This document shows, piece by piece, positions 49,487 through 58,408 of a stretch of 64,000 nucleotides of DNA. The stretch comes from an uncultured Lactococcus sp. (lineage in GTDB: Bacteria; Bacillota; Bacilli; Lactobacillales; Streptococcaceae). A program made the translations under genes and the position numbers. Numbering within the stretch: the first letter of the stretch is position 1; each line of letters opens with the position of its first letter. Location of the stretch: the NCBI RefSeq assembly GCF_934191625.1, contig NZ_CAKPUG010000001.1, positions 310,001-374,000 of the forward strand, written 5' to 3'. The notes under the pieces are model-generated. The model searched no databases, was not told where the DNA came from, and saw only the letters and a list, made by a program, of their open reading frames with translations.

Positions 49487-51178
49487 TTGGTAGAAAAAGA
49501 TACGGAGAAGTTTTCGAGAGAAAGTTTCAAAGATAAAATCTTGCGTGAACTTGAAGAAGGAAATCGAGCAAACACGGATGGGACTTTTGAAAACTATGCC
49601 CGTGAAGCCAACAAAGAACTTTCTTCAGCCCCGAGCAGACATGTTCGGCGAGAGCGTGCTGATTTTTCAGAGATTCAACGTCCAACGCCATTTAAGTTGA
49701 CGGAAGAATTGGGAAACCCTGCAGTAGAGAAAGAAGCTAATAATTCTGGAGAAGTAGAACTTCCTGAAAAAGTGGCTTCTGAACAGGTGAAAACAGAAGC
49801 GCCCGTACAAGAAGAACGTCCAGACTTTGCAAGTGTTCGCGAGCAAATGCTCCAAGCGAGCCAAGGACAAAGTTATTCACGACTTAGACGCAAGGCAAAA
49901 GAGTCAGATGAAGTTGTTGATGAATATGAACAACCCGAAGAACAAGCAACGGAAACTGCTGAAGAAACTACTCACAGACAAAGAAGTCGTCGTATAACAG
50001 CAAAAGCTAATACGGAGGAGGAAGAAAGCCGGTCCAAATCTAAAGCGAAAAAGAAAGTTTCTTCAGGAAAGATTATTGCTGTTATCGTAGCTGTTTTAAT
50101 TTTGGCAGCCGCTGGAACTGGTTTCTACGGCTATAATTTCATTAAGGAAGGCGTGCAACCACTCAATACTGCGAATACAACTAAACGCGCTATTAATATC
50201 CCAGCGGGAGCAAGCAGTAAGCAAATCGGAGATATCTTACAAAGAGAAGGTATTATCAAAAATGGTATGGTTTTCCAATACTATACTAAATTCAAAAATT
50301 TCAGTGGCTTTAAGAGCGGTTACTATAATCTAGCACCTAGCATGAGCTTATCGGATATTGCCAGTCTCTTGGAACAAGGGGGAACAGAACATCCTGTGGA
50401 ACCTACTCTAGGTAAAATTTTGATTCCTGAAGGTTATACATTGGAGCAAATTGCTCAAGCTGTGACAGTGAACTCTGCAGAGAAGAATGAAAAAACACCT
50501 TTTACAAAAGATGAGTTTATGAAAACGGTCCAGGATCAAGCTTTCATCGAAAAAATGAAGCAAGAGTTTCCTAAGCTTCTTGCAAGCTTACCAAGTAAAG
50601 ACAGTGGTGTGAAGTATCAGCTTGAAGGTTATCTCTTCCCAGCAACTTATGACTATACGAAAAAGACAACTGTTGAAAGCTTAATTGAGACAATGCTTTC
50701 AACAACAAATACACAGCTAGAACCTTTGTATGAACAAATACAAGCGCGGGGACTTACAGTCAATGAAACATTAAGTCTGGCTGCCATTGTCGAAAAAGAA
50801 GCCAACAGCGATGATGACCGCCGTAATGTTGCACAGGTCTTCTTTAACCGTAAGGATTTGGGTATGACGATGGATTCTAACACAGGAATCTTTTATGCTG
50901 AAGGAAAACTAGGTAAGGATACATCGCTTGATCAACAAGCTGCAATTAATACACAATTGGACTCACCTTTCAATACATATTTGTATCAAGGGTTTGGTCC
51001 AGGGCCAATCGTTAGTCCAAGCTTGTCGTCAATCAAAGCAGTACTTAACCCGACTGCGAATGATTATCTTTATTTCGTAGCAGATGTTGAAGGTAAGATT
51101 TACTTTGCGCAGACACTGGAAGAGCAAAACATTAATGTTCAAAAATATGTCAATGATGCAATTGCGTCGGGTAATTAA
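49487..51178 (+). CDS. mltG: Endolytic transglycosylase MltG
   Basis: Cuts nascent glycan strands near the membrane and limits their length. 563 residues: a long charged cytoplasmic region (about 1-194), one membrane helix (about 196-212), a LysM-like part (KQIGDILQREGII), and the YceG catalytic domain with the Glu in IVEKEANSDDDR near residue 435 and the closing YLYFVADVEGKIYFAQT. The start is TTG at 49487 behind AAGGAGG. Long cytoplasmic tails are usual in streptococci and lactococci. greA follows by 24 bases. Confidence 0.94.
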   Translation: MVEKDTEKFSRESFKDKILRELEEGNRANTDGTFENYAREANKELSSAPSRHVRRERADFSEIQRPTPFKLTEELGNPAVEKEANNSGEVELPEKVASEQVKTEAPVQEERPDFASVREQMLQASQGQSYSRLRRKAKESDEVVDEYEQPEEQATETAEETTHRQRSRRITAKANTEEEESRSKSKAKKKVSSGKIIAVIVAVLILAAAGTGFYGYNFIKEGVQPLNTANTTKRAINIPAGASSKQIGDILQREGIIKNGMVFQYYTKFKNFSGFKSGYYNLAPSMSLSDIASLLEQGGTEHPVEPTLGKILIPEGYTLEQIAQAVTVNSAEKNEKTPFTKDEFMKTVQDQAFIEKMKQEFPKLLASLPSKDSGVKYQLEGYLFPATYDYTKKTTVESLIETMLSTTNTQLEPLYEQIQARGLTVNETLSLAAIVEKEANSDDDRRNVAQVFFNRKDLGMTMDSNTGIFYAEGKLGKDTSLDQQAAINTQLDSPFNTYLYQGFGPGPIVSPSLSSIKAVLNPTANDYLYFVADVEGKIYFAQTLEEQNINVQKYVNDAIASGN

Positions 51179-51202
51179 TTAGAAATTTAAAAAGGATAAA
51201 AA

Positions 51203-51676
51203 ATGGTAGAAAAAACTTTCCCCATGACCGAAGAAGGTCTGGAAAAACTAGAACAAGAATTAGATAACCTTAAATTGGTTAAACGCCCTGAAGTTATTGA
51301 GCGTATCAAGATTGCACGTAGCTATGGTGACCTTTCCGAGAACTCAGAGTACGAAGCAGCAAAAGATGAACAAGCCTTTATCGAAGGTCGAATTTCAACT
51401 GTGGAAACAATGATTCGTTACGCAGAAATCGTAGACAATGCGAATATCGACAAAAATGAAGTTGCACTTGGTAAAGCAGTTGTCTTCCAAGAAGTTGGTG
51501 ATGACGAAGAAGAAGAGTACGAAATCGTTGGTACTGCGGAAGCTGATCCATTTTCAGGTAAAATTTCAAATGAATCACCAATTGCACAAGCATTGATTGG
51601 CCGTAAAGTGGGAGATGTTGTTAAAATTCCATTGCCTATGGGTGAGATAGAAGTTAAGATTGTTGATGTAAAATAA
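51203..51676 (+). CDS. greA: Transcription elongation factor GreA
   Basis: 157-residue factor that rescues backtracked RNA polymerase by stimulating RNA cleavage. The N-terminal coiled coil carries [17 protein letters not shown] with the acidic tip residues near 40, and the C-terminal domain has [17 protein letters not shown]. The mltG-greA pair is conserved in Firmicutes. AAAAAGG precedes the ATG. Confidence 0.96.
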   Translation: MVEKTFPMTEEGLEKLEQELDNLKLVKRPEVIERIKIARSYGDLSENSEYEAAKDEQAFIEGRISTVETMIRYAEIVDNANIDKNEVALGKAVVFQEVGDDEEEEYEIVGTAEADPFSGKISNESPIAQALIGRKVGDVVKIPLPMGEIEVKIVDVK

Positions 51677-51679
51677 AAT

Positions 51680-51707
51680 AAAAAGTCTGCCTTTTAGCGG
51701 ACTTTTT
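51680..51707 (+). terminator. Rho-independent terminator of mltG-greA
   Basis: AAAGTCTGC / GCGGACTTTTTT hairpin. Confidence 0.88.
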
Positions 51708-51758
51708 TATTTAGAGCCATTTCAGCCACTATTTTTGGTAAAAAATTAAAAATTTCGA

Positions 51759-51781
51759 TATAATAGTCAATAAAGGTCAAA
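51759..51781 (+). promoter_or_regulatory. ctsR promoter -10 and CtsR operator
   Basis: TATAAT (51759-51764) is followed at once by AGTCAAT-AAA-GGTCAAA (51765-51781), the CtsR direct heptad repeat with 3-base spacing. Binding here would block ctsR-clpC, giving autoregulation and heat or stress induction. Confidence 0.82.
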
Positions 51782-51794
51782 GATTGGAGGTTCT

Positions 51795-52247
51795 ATGTCT
51801 GCCCAAAATACTTCAGATATTATCGAAGCTTATTTGCGAAAACTGCTAGAAGAGGCACGTGAGATTGAGATTAAACGTGCAGATTTAGCCAGTCAATTTG
51901 ACGTGGTTCCTTCGCAAATTAACTATGTGATCAAAACCCGTTTCACACCTTCTAAAGGATTCGATGTCGAATCAAAGCGAGGAGGAGGCGGCTATATCAA
52001 AATATTCAAATACCATTATTCGGCAAAGCATGAATTCTTGCTTGATTTAGCGCAGAAGTTGCCCACCACCTTGACTGAAGGCATGGCTCAAGATATCTTG
52101 CAACTTCTATTTGATGAAAATATTTTGACCGAACGAGAAGGAAATCTTCTCCTTTTGCTTTTAGCTGATAGCGATATTTCTAACAGTTGTCGAGCACAAA
52201 TGATGATAAAAATACTACAGAGATTGGATCGTGATGATGAAATTTAA
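51795..52247 (+). CDS. ctsR: CtsR stress-gene repressor
   Basis: 150-residue repressor of clp genes. The winged HTH DLASQFDVVPSQINYVIKTRF (about 26-46), the DNA-contacting RGGGGYIKI wing (about 61-70) and a C-terminal dimer domain are visible. A GGAGG site precedes the ATG. Its last bases overlap the clpC start. No mcsA/mcsB genes lie between, as in other lactococci and streptococci. Confidence 0.95.
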   Translation: MSAQNTSDIIEAYLRKLLEEAREIEIKRADLASQFDVVPSQINYVIKTRFTPSKGFDVESKRGGGGYIKIFKYHYSAKHEFLLDLAQKLPTTLTEGMAQDILQLLFDENILTEREGNLLLLLLADSDISNSCRAQMMIKILQRLDRDDEI

Positions 52248-54687
52248 TGAAAAGGACTTTACACCACAAGTTATAAGGGTGCTGGAGAAGTCTGTAGACT
52301 ATGCGCATAAGTATAACTATGCTTGGGTTGAAAGTTCACACCTATTGGCTGCTTTGGCTGAGGTTCCGGCTTCATTGGCATTTACTCTACTTAATTCGGA
52401 AAACATTGATTTGGAAGAAATGTTAATCGACATTGAAGATTTTTCAAGTCAAGTTAAAACAAAAAAATCAGAGATAAAGCTTAGTCCAAGAGTCCAAACG
52501 ATTATTGAGCAAGCACGAGCATTGGCTCAAAATAACGATAAAAATAGTATCGGAACAGAGCATCTCTTATATATGCTATTGGCAAATGAAGCCAGCTTTG
52601 CAGGACAACTTTTACGTGAGCAAAATGTCAATATCGTTAACCTCCGTAAAAAGTTAGAGCAAAAAGCTTATTTACGTGTGCCAGAACGCCGTAAAGCGGT
52701 AACGCCAGCTTCCAAAAGAAATCTTTCAGGGAAAGTGTCTGAAACCACAACAACACCTACTTTAGATACAGTATCAACAGATTTGACAAAAGCGGCGCGA
52801 GAAGGCAAGCTTGATCCGATGATTGGAAGAGAGCGCGAAGTTGAACGACTTATTCATATCTTGAGCCGTCGTACCAAGAATAATCCTGTTCTTGTGGGTG
52901 AACCAGGTGTTGGTAAGTCAGCGATTATCGAAGGGTTTGCGACACGCGTAGCCGCAGGAAATGTTCCTGTAGGCTTACGTGGCAGCCGTATTATGGCTTT
53001 GAATATGGCAATGGTTGTAGCGGGGACAAAATTTCGAGGTGAATTTGAGGATCGCTTGACAGCTATTGTTGATGAAGTAACACATGACAAAGATGTTATC
53101 GTCTTTATCGATGAGTTACATACTATCATTGGTGCTGGTGGAGGCATGGACTCTGTCAATGACGCATCAAATATTTTAAAACCAGCATTAGCACGTGGCG
53201 AGTTCCAACTCATAGGTGCTACCACTTATCAAGAATATCAAAAATATATTGAAAAAGATGAAGCCCTAGAGCGCCGATTTGCCCGTGTGAATGTCGAAGA
53301 GCCCTCAGAAGATGAAACGGTTGCGATTTTACAAGGTTTGAAAGAAAAATTTGAGGCTTACCATGCTGTCAAATTTGAAGAAGGAGCTTTGGAGCGAGCT
53401 GTCAGCTTGAGTAATCGTTATATGCCAAGTCGCCGTTTACCAGATAAAGCTATTGATCTTCTAGATGAAGCAGCAGCAAAAGTTAAAATCACGAGTAAAA
53501 CAAATCACACCAAGCTAGACGAATTAAAAGCAGAATTAAAAGCAGAAGAGCTCAAATTACAAAATGCAGTAGTGGCACTTGATATTGTTGAAGCCCAAGT
53601 GATTGAAAAAGATATTGAAAAATTAACTTACAAAATTGATAATTTTACAATAACGGAAAATGATAATCCTTTGGTTGAGGAAAGCGATATTTATGCTGTT
53701 GTTTCCCATCTTACAGGAATTCCTCTACAACAGATGACTAAAACAGAAAGTGAACGTCTTATTAACTTAGAAAAAGAGTTACATAAACGTGTTGTTGGAC
53801 AGGAAGAAGCAATTTCGGCTGTTTCTCGTGCCATAAGACGTGCACGTTCAGGTATTGCTGATACGAGACGTCCTCTAGGTTCATTTATGTTCCTTGGCCC
53901 CACAGGAGTTGGGAAGACTGAACTTGCTAAGGCTTTAGCTGAAAGTGTTTTTGGTAGTGAAGAAAACATGATTCGTGTAGATATGAGTGAATTTATGGAA
54001 AAATTCTCGACATCACGTCTTATAGGAGCGCCTCCTGGATATGTAGGTTATGATGAAGGCGGGCAACTGACAGAGCAAGTACGGAATAAGCCTTACTCTG
54101 TTATTCTCCTTGATGAAGTTGAAAAGGCTCATCCTGATATTTTTAATATCATGTTACAAATTTTAGATGATGGATTCGTTACAGATACTAAAGGACGTAA
54201 AGTTGATTTCCGAAATACCATTATCATTATGACCTCTAACCTTGGTGCAACGGCTATTCGTGATGATAAAACCGTTGGCTTTGGGGCTAAATCAATCTCA
54301 ACGGATTATGCAGCCATGAAAGCAAGAATTATGGAAGAATTGAAGAAGCAATATCGGCCAGAATTTCTTAACCGTATCGATGAAACCATCGTTTTCCATT
54401 CACTGACAGAAAAAGAGATTGAACAAGTAGTAAAAATCATGAGTAAATCTCTCGTGTCACGTTTGAAAGATCAAAATATTAAAGTGAAATTTACACCTGC
54501 TGCATTGAAAGTTATTGCAGATAAAGGATTTGATCCGGAATATGGAGCTCGTCCATTACGTAAAGCATTACAACGTGAGGTTGAAGACACGCTCAGTGAG
54601 CAATTGCTGGCAGGAGAAATTCATCCAGGAGATACGATTTCTATTGGTTCTTCTAATAAAAAGATTAGAATAAGTGTTATTGATTGA
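52237..54687 (+). CDS. clpC: Clp ATPase ClpC
   Basis: Hsp100 unfoldase feeding ClpP. About 816 residues: N-terminal repeat domain, first ATPase with GEPGVGKSA near residue 223 and FIDELHTIIGAG, a middle coiled region (about 420-480), second ATPase with GPTGVGKTE near residue 554 and LLDEVEKAH, then the D2 small domain. Three in-frame starts (GTG 52231, ATG 52234, ATG 52237) overlap the ctsR end; I use the last. Under CtsR control from the shared promoter. Confidence 0.95.
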   Translation: MKFNEKDFTPQVIRVLEKSVDYAHKYNYAWVESSHLLAALAEVPASLAFTLLNSENIDLEEMLIDIEDFSSQVKTKKSEIKLSPRVQTIIEQARALAQNNDKNSIGTEHLLYMLLANEASFAGQLLREQNVNIVNLRKKLEQKAYLRVPERRKAVTPASKRNLSGKVSETTTTPTLDTVSTDLTKAAREGKLDPMIGREREVERLIHILSRRTKNNPVLVGEPGVGKSAIIEGFATRVAAGNVPVGLRGSRIMALNMAMVVAGTKFRGEFEDRLTAIVDEVTHDKDVIVFIDELHTIIGAGGGMDSVNDASNILKPALARGEFQLIGATTYQEYQKYIEKDEALERRFARVNVEEPSEDETVAILQGLKEKFEAYHAVKFEEGALERAVSLSNRYMPSRRLPDKAIDLLDEAAAKVKITSKTNHTKLDELKAELKAEELKLQNAVVALDIVEAQVIEKDIEKLTYKIDNFTITENDNPLVEESDIYAVVSHLTGIPLQQMTKTESERLINLEKELHKRVVGQEEAISAVSRAIRRARSGIADTRRPLGSFMFLGPTGVGKTELAKALAESVFGSEENMIRVDMSEFMEKFSTSRLIGAPPGYVGYDEGGQLTEQVRNKPYSVILLDEVEKAHPDIFNIMLQILDDGFVTDTKGRKVDFRNTIIIMTSNLGATAIRDDKTVGFGAKSISTDYAAMKARIMEELKKQYRPEFLNRIDETIVFHSLTEKEIEQVVKIMSKSLVSRLKDQNIKVKFTPAALKVIADKGFDPEYGARPLRKALQREVEDTLSEQLLAGEIHPGDTISIGSSNKKIRISVID

Positions 54688-54712
54688 CTTGTAAGCGATT
54701 ATATATTATAAT
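54684..54712 (+). promoter_or_regulatory. hpf promoter with cre site in the spacer
   Basis: TTGACT (54684-54689), exactly 17 bases, TATAAT (54707-54712). TGTAAGCGATTATA (54690-54703) fills the spacer and matches the cre pattern TGWNANCGNTNWCA at 13 of 14 positions. Predicted CcpA repression in sugar-rich growth. Confidence 0.72.
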
Positions 54713-54731
54713 TAAATTAGAAATAAAGAAA

Positions 54732-54797
54732 GGACGGTTCTTAAAACTTGACTGTCCAGCACCTTGCAAAACAGTGAAGGTTCAACACAAGAGCCGT
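54732..54797 (+). ncRNA. Structured hpf 5' leader with possible pseudoknot
   Basis: An outer stem pairs ACGGTTCTT (54734-54742) with AAGAGCCGT (54789-54797). Inside, ACTGT (54751-54755) pairs with ACAGT (54771-54775), and the loop ACCTT (54761-54765) can pair with AAGGT (54777-54781), an H-type pseudoknot. The AAGG ribosome site lies just after the outer stem. Structured leaders upstream of raiA/hpf genes are known in Firmicutes; whether this is that class is untested. Confidence 0.5.
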
Positions 54798-54810
54798 TAA
54801 GGTAGACTCT

Positions 54811-55368
54811 ATGATCAAATATAATATCCGTGGTGAAAATTTTGAGTTAACAGATTCAATCCGCTCATATGTTGAAGATAAGGTTGGAAAACTTGAAAAA
54901 TACTTTAACGATGGTCATGAAGTAACAGCCTATGTAAATCTTAAAGTTTATTCCGACAAGCGTTACAAAGCAGAAGTTACCGTTCCTGCTAAAAATGTAA
55001 CCTTGCGTGCAGAAGATACAGCAGCTGACATGTATGCGGCTATTGACTTTGTTGAGGAAAAACTAGAACGTCAAATCCGTAAGTATAAAACACGTGTAAA
55101 CCGTAAGTCTAAAATTAATGTTCCTACCGGACAAGCTTTCGCAGACGAGTTTGCACCACTTGATGAAGGCGAAGAATTAACAGAAGAACAAGTAAAGATT
55201 GTTCGTACAAAACATGTTTCCTTGAAACCAATGGATGCTGAAGAAGCAGTACTTCAAATGGATATGTTAGGACATGATTTCTATATCTTTACAGATGCAG
55301 ATACAGATAGTACTAATGTTGTTTACCGTCGTGAAGATGGCAATATTGGTTTAATCGAAACCAAATAA
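54811..55368 (+). CDS. hpf: Long ribosome hibernation promoting factor (YfiA/HPF)
   Basis: 185-residue long-form HPF that dimerises 70S ribosomes in stationary phase. The N-terminal S30AE domain (NIRGENFELTDSIRSYVEDKVGKLEKYF) occupies about residues 1-100, a linker follows, and the C-terminal dimerisation domain (VRTKHVSLKPMDAEEAVLQMDMLGHDFYIF) starts near 130. Monocistronic, with a cre-overlapped promoter and structured leader. Confidence 0.96.
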   Translation: MIKYNIRGENFELTDSIRSYVEDKVGKLEKYFNDGHEVTAYVNLKVYSDKRYKAEVTVPAKNVTLRAEDTAADMYAAIDFVEEKLERQIRKYKTRVNRKSKINVPTGQAFADEFAPLDEGEELTEEQVKIVRTKHVSLKPMDAEEAVLQMDMLGHDFYIFTDADTDSTNVVYRREDGNIGLIETK

Positions 55369-55393
55369 AACCAAGTACATAAACTGTATCAAG

Positions 55394-55426
55394 AAAAAAG
55401 TCAAGCAAAAAAGCTTGGCTTTTTTT
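55394..55426 (+). terminator. Rho-independent terminator of hpf
   Basis: AGTCAAGC / GCTTGGCTTTTTTT hairpin. Confidence 0.88.
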
Positions 55427-55458
55427 GATATCTCTGTGTTTCTATAACATTTTTATTC

Positions 55459-55571
55459 TGTAATCGTTTACTCCAAGTATAACAGTTTTACCAAAAAACA
55501 AAACTGTACTAGTAAAGAAAGTGCAATCATTCCCGGATATCCCTTGAAATTAGCAAACTGTATGATATAAT
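55459..55571 (+). promoter_or_regulatory. pflB upstream region: cre site, inverted repeat and promoter
   Basis: TGTAATCGTTTACT (55459-55472) matches cre at 13 of 14 positions and lies about 85 bases before the -35, the position of CcpA-activated genes. ACAGTTTT (55482-55489) and AAAACTGT (55500-55507) form an 8-bp inverted repeat. The promoter is TTGAAA (55544-55549), N16 ending TGA, TATAAT (55566-55571). Confidence 0.72.
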
Positions 55572-55614
55572 AAAAACGTAATCTGAAACAGAAAGACCAA
55601 AGGAGATTTTCTAC

Positions 55615-57948
55615 ATGAAAACAGAAACTAAAGAAATCTTTGAGCAAGCCTGGGAAGGTTTCAAAGGATCAGACTGGCAAGATAAAGCAAGCGTCACACG
55701 CTTTGTTCAAGCCAACTACAAACCTTACGATGGAGACGAAAGTTTCCTCGAAGGACCAACAGAACGTACGCTTAAAGTAAAAGACATCATCGAAACAACT
55801 AAAGCGCACTATGAAGAAGTGGGATTCCCATTTGACACAGACCGTGTTACTTCTATCCACAAAATTCCTGCTGGTTATATTGATCCTGAAAACAAAGATC
55901 TCGAATTAATCTACGGTATGCAAAACAGCGAACTTTTCCGCTTGAACTTCATGCCAAAAGGTGGTCTTCGTGTAGCAGAAAAAATCTTGACAGAACACGG
56001 ACTCAGCGTTGATCCTGAACTGCACGATGTGTTGGATACAACGATGACTTCTGTAAATGATGGTATCTTCCGTGCCTATACATCAGCTATTCGTAAAGCC
56101 CGTCATGCACATACAGTAACTGGTTTGCCAGATGCTTACTCACGTGGCCGTATCATCGGTGTTTACGCACGTCTTGCACTTTATGGTGCAGACTACTTGA
56201 TGAAAGAAAAAGCACGCGAATGGGATGCAATCACTGAAATCACAGAAGAAACTATCCGTCTTAAAGAAGAAATCAACATGCAATATCAAGCTCTTGATCA
56301 AGTAGCTAAATTTGGTGATCTGTATGGACTTGACGTTCGTCGTCCAGCCTTGAACACTAAAGAAGCTATCCAATGGATCAATATTGCTTACATGGCTGTA
56401 TGTCGTGTTATCAATGGTGCGGCTACATCACTTGGACGTGTGCCAATCGTTCTTGATATCTTTGCTGAACGTGACCTCGAACGTGGTACTTTCACTGAAC
56501 AAGAAATTCAAGAATTCGTTGATGATTTCGTATTGAAACTTCGTACAATGAAGTTCGCGCGTGCTGCTGCTTATGATGAACTTTACTCTGGTGACCCAAC
56601 ATTCATCACAACATCTATGGCTGGTATGGGTAATGACGGACGTCACCGTGTTACAAAAATGGACTACCGCTTCCTTAACACACTGGATACAATCGGTAAC
56701 GCTCCAGAACCAAACTTGACAGTACTTTGGTCTGATAAATTACCACATGCCTTCAAACGCTATGCAATGTCAATGTCTCATAAACACTCTTCTATTCAAT
56801 ACGAAGGTGTAGAAACAATGGCTAAAGAAGGCTACGGCGAAATGTCTTGTATCTCATGTTGTGTATCACCACTTGATCCAGAAAATGAAAATGAACGCCA
56901 CAACCTCCAATACTTCGGTGCACGTGTTAACGTTCTGAAAGCAATGCTTACTGGTTTGAATGGTGGATATGACGATGTTCATAAAGACTACAAAGTGTTC
57001 GACATCGAACCTGTAACTGACGAAGTTCTTGACTATGATACAGTTATGGAAAACTTTGACAAATCATTGACTTGGTTGACTGATACTTACGTGGATGCAA
57101 TGAACATCATTCACTATATGACTGATAAATACAACTATGAAGCTGTACAAATGGCCTTCTTGCCAACACGTGTTCGTGCGAACATGGGCTTCGGTATCTG
57201 TGGTTTCGCCAATACAGTTGACTCACTTTCAGCAATCAAGTATGCGAAAGTTAAAACAATTCGTGATGAAAACGGCTATATCTACGATTACGAAGTTGAA
57301 GGCGACTTCCCACGTTACGGTGAAGATGATGACCGCGTAGACGATATCGCTAAACTTTTGATGAAGATGTACTACGAAAAACTTGCTTCACACAAACTTT
57401 ACAAAAATGCTGAAGCTACAGTTTCACTTTTGACAATTACTTCAAACGTGGCTTACTCTAAACAAACAGGTAACTCACCAGTTCATAAAGGTGTATTCCT
57501 CAACGAAGATGGTTCAGTGAACAAATCTAAGGTGGAATTCTTCTCACCAGGTGCTAACCCATCAAACAAAGCGCGCGGTGGATGGCTCCAAAACTTGAAC
57601 TCTTTGGCGAAACTTGAATTTGCTCATGCCAATGATGGTATTTCATTGACAACTCAAGTTTCTCCACGTGCTCTTGGTAAAACACGTGATGAGCAAGTAG
57701 ATAACTTGGTTCAAATCCTTGATGGTTACTTTGGACAAGGTGGACAACACGTTAACCTTAACGTTATGGACCTTAAAGACGTTTACAGCAAAATCATGGC
57801 TGGCGAAGACGTTATCGTTCGTATCTCTGGTTACTGTGTAAACACTAAATACCTCACACCAGAACAAAAACAAGAATTGACTGAACGTGTATTCCACGAA
57901 GTCCTTTCACAAGATGATGATGAAGTAATGCACACATCTAATATTTAA
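55615..57948 (+). CDS. pflB: Formate acetyltransferase (pyruvate formate-lyase)
   Basis: Glycyl-radical enzyme splitting pyruvate with CoA to acetyl-CoA and formate in anaerobic mixed-acid fermentation. 777 residues, slightly shorter than the Escherichia type. The catalytic Cys pair is in [15 protein letters not shown] near residue 417, and the radical glycine is in [13 protein letters not shown] near residue 742, the streptococcal/lactococcal variant. Strong codon bias. AAAGGAG precedes the ATG. The activating enzyme gene is not adjacent. Confidence 0.98.
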   Translation: MKTETKEIFEQAWEGFKGSDWQDKASVTRFVQANYKPYDGDESFLEGPTERTLKVKDIIETTKAHYEEVGFPFDTDRVTSIHKIPAGYIDPENKDLELIYGMQNSELFRLNFMPKGGLRVAEKILTEHGLSVDPELHDVLDTTMTSVNDGIFRAYTSAIRKARHAHTVTGLPDAYSRGRIIGVYARLALYGADYLMKEKAREWDAITEITEETIRLKEEINMQYQALDQVAKFGDLYGLDVRRPALNTKEAIQWINIAYMAVCRVINGAATSLGRVPIVLDIFAERDLERGTFTEQEIQEFVDDFVLKLRTMKFARAAAYDELYSGDPTFITTSMAGMGNDGRHRVTKMDYRFLNTLDTIGNAPEPNLTVLWSDKLPHAFKRYAMSMSHKHSSIQYEGVETMAKEGYGEMSCISCCVSPLDPENENERHNLQYFGARVNVLKAMLTGLNGGYDDVHKDYKVFDIEPVTDEVLDYDTVMENFDKSLTWLTDTYVDAMNIIHYMTDKYNYEAVQMAFLPTRVRANMGFGICGFANTVDSLSAIKYAKVKTIRDENGYIYDYEVEGDFPRYGEDDDRVDDIAKLLMKMYYEKLASHKLYKNAEATVSLLTITSNVAYSKQTGNSPVHKGVFLNEDGSVNKSKVEFFSPGANPSNKARGGWLQNLNSLAKLEFAHANDGISLTTQVSPRALGKTRDEQVDNLVQILDGYFGQGGQHVNLNVMDLKDVYSKIMAGEDVIVRISGYCVNTKYLTPEQKQELTERVFHEVLSQDDDEVMHTSNI

Positions 57949-57958
57949 TAAAACGCAG

Positions 57959-57990
57959 AAGCAATCTCTCCTTTTGGGAGGTTGTTTTTT
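57959..57990 (+). terminator. Rho-independent terminator of pflB
   Basis: CAATCTCTCC / GGGAGGTTG hairpin and T6. Confidence 0.85.
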
Positions 57991-57994
57991 GATA

Positions 57995-58106
57995 CGCTAC
58001 TATCATTGCAGCTAAAGCTACTAATGATAGACGGAAATTCTTATATGAATTTCCTGAGCGTCTCATTAGTCAAAAATCAAAAAATTATCGTTTTTGATTT
58101 TTGACG
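57995..58106 (+). repeat. Three-hairpin structured element, copy B
   Basis: Starts CGCTACTA as copy A does. Hairpin I pairs CTATCATT (58000-58007) with AATGATAG (58023-58030), inner AGCT/AGCT. Hairpin II pairs GACG/CGTC and GAAATTC/GAATTTC (58030-58062). The linker CTCATTAG follows. Hairpin III has 14-bp arms (58070-58083 with 58091-58104). It directly follows the pflB terminator. Confidence 0.65.
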
Positions 58107-58390
58107 TCATCTGCTATCGTTATTGTGTCTAAAAGACACTTTGCTAGAGTCTTGCTGCTTTGGCAGCAAAAAAAATAGAATTTTCCTTCGTTAGGCTGCA
58201 ATTGCTGAAAATTGTGCCATAATGATCCTTACTCGTAATTGGAAGTAAATATAAAAGTTGTAATGGCTCAATTCAAGTTAGGGTCTTTTTTACTATTCAT
58301 AAAATCTTTGACCAGTCAAGTTTTTCAGAATCCTTTTACCTATATAATGGTAATTTTGTTATAATTAAGCTAATAGAAACTATTAAATAA
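58107..58390 (+). other. Gene-free stretch before the defence island
   Basis: No ORF with a ribosome site is visible. It holds two small hairpins, GTGTCT/AGACAC near 58125-58139 and TTGCTGC/GCAGCAA near 58154-58171 (followed by A8, so not a terminator for rightward reading), and two -10-like TATAAT hexamers at about 58343 and 58360-58365 that could drive mod. Confidence 0.6.
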
Positions 58391-58408
58391 ATGGGAAGAA
58401 TCTTGAAT

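Noticed and set aside
58150..58180. TTGCTGC/GCAGCAA hairpin before mod considered as a terminator
   Set aside because: It is followed by A8, not T, in the rightward direction, and on the other strand the T run precedes the hairpin.
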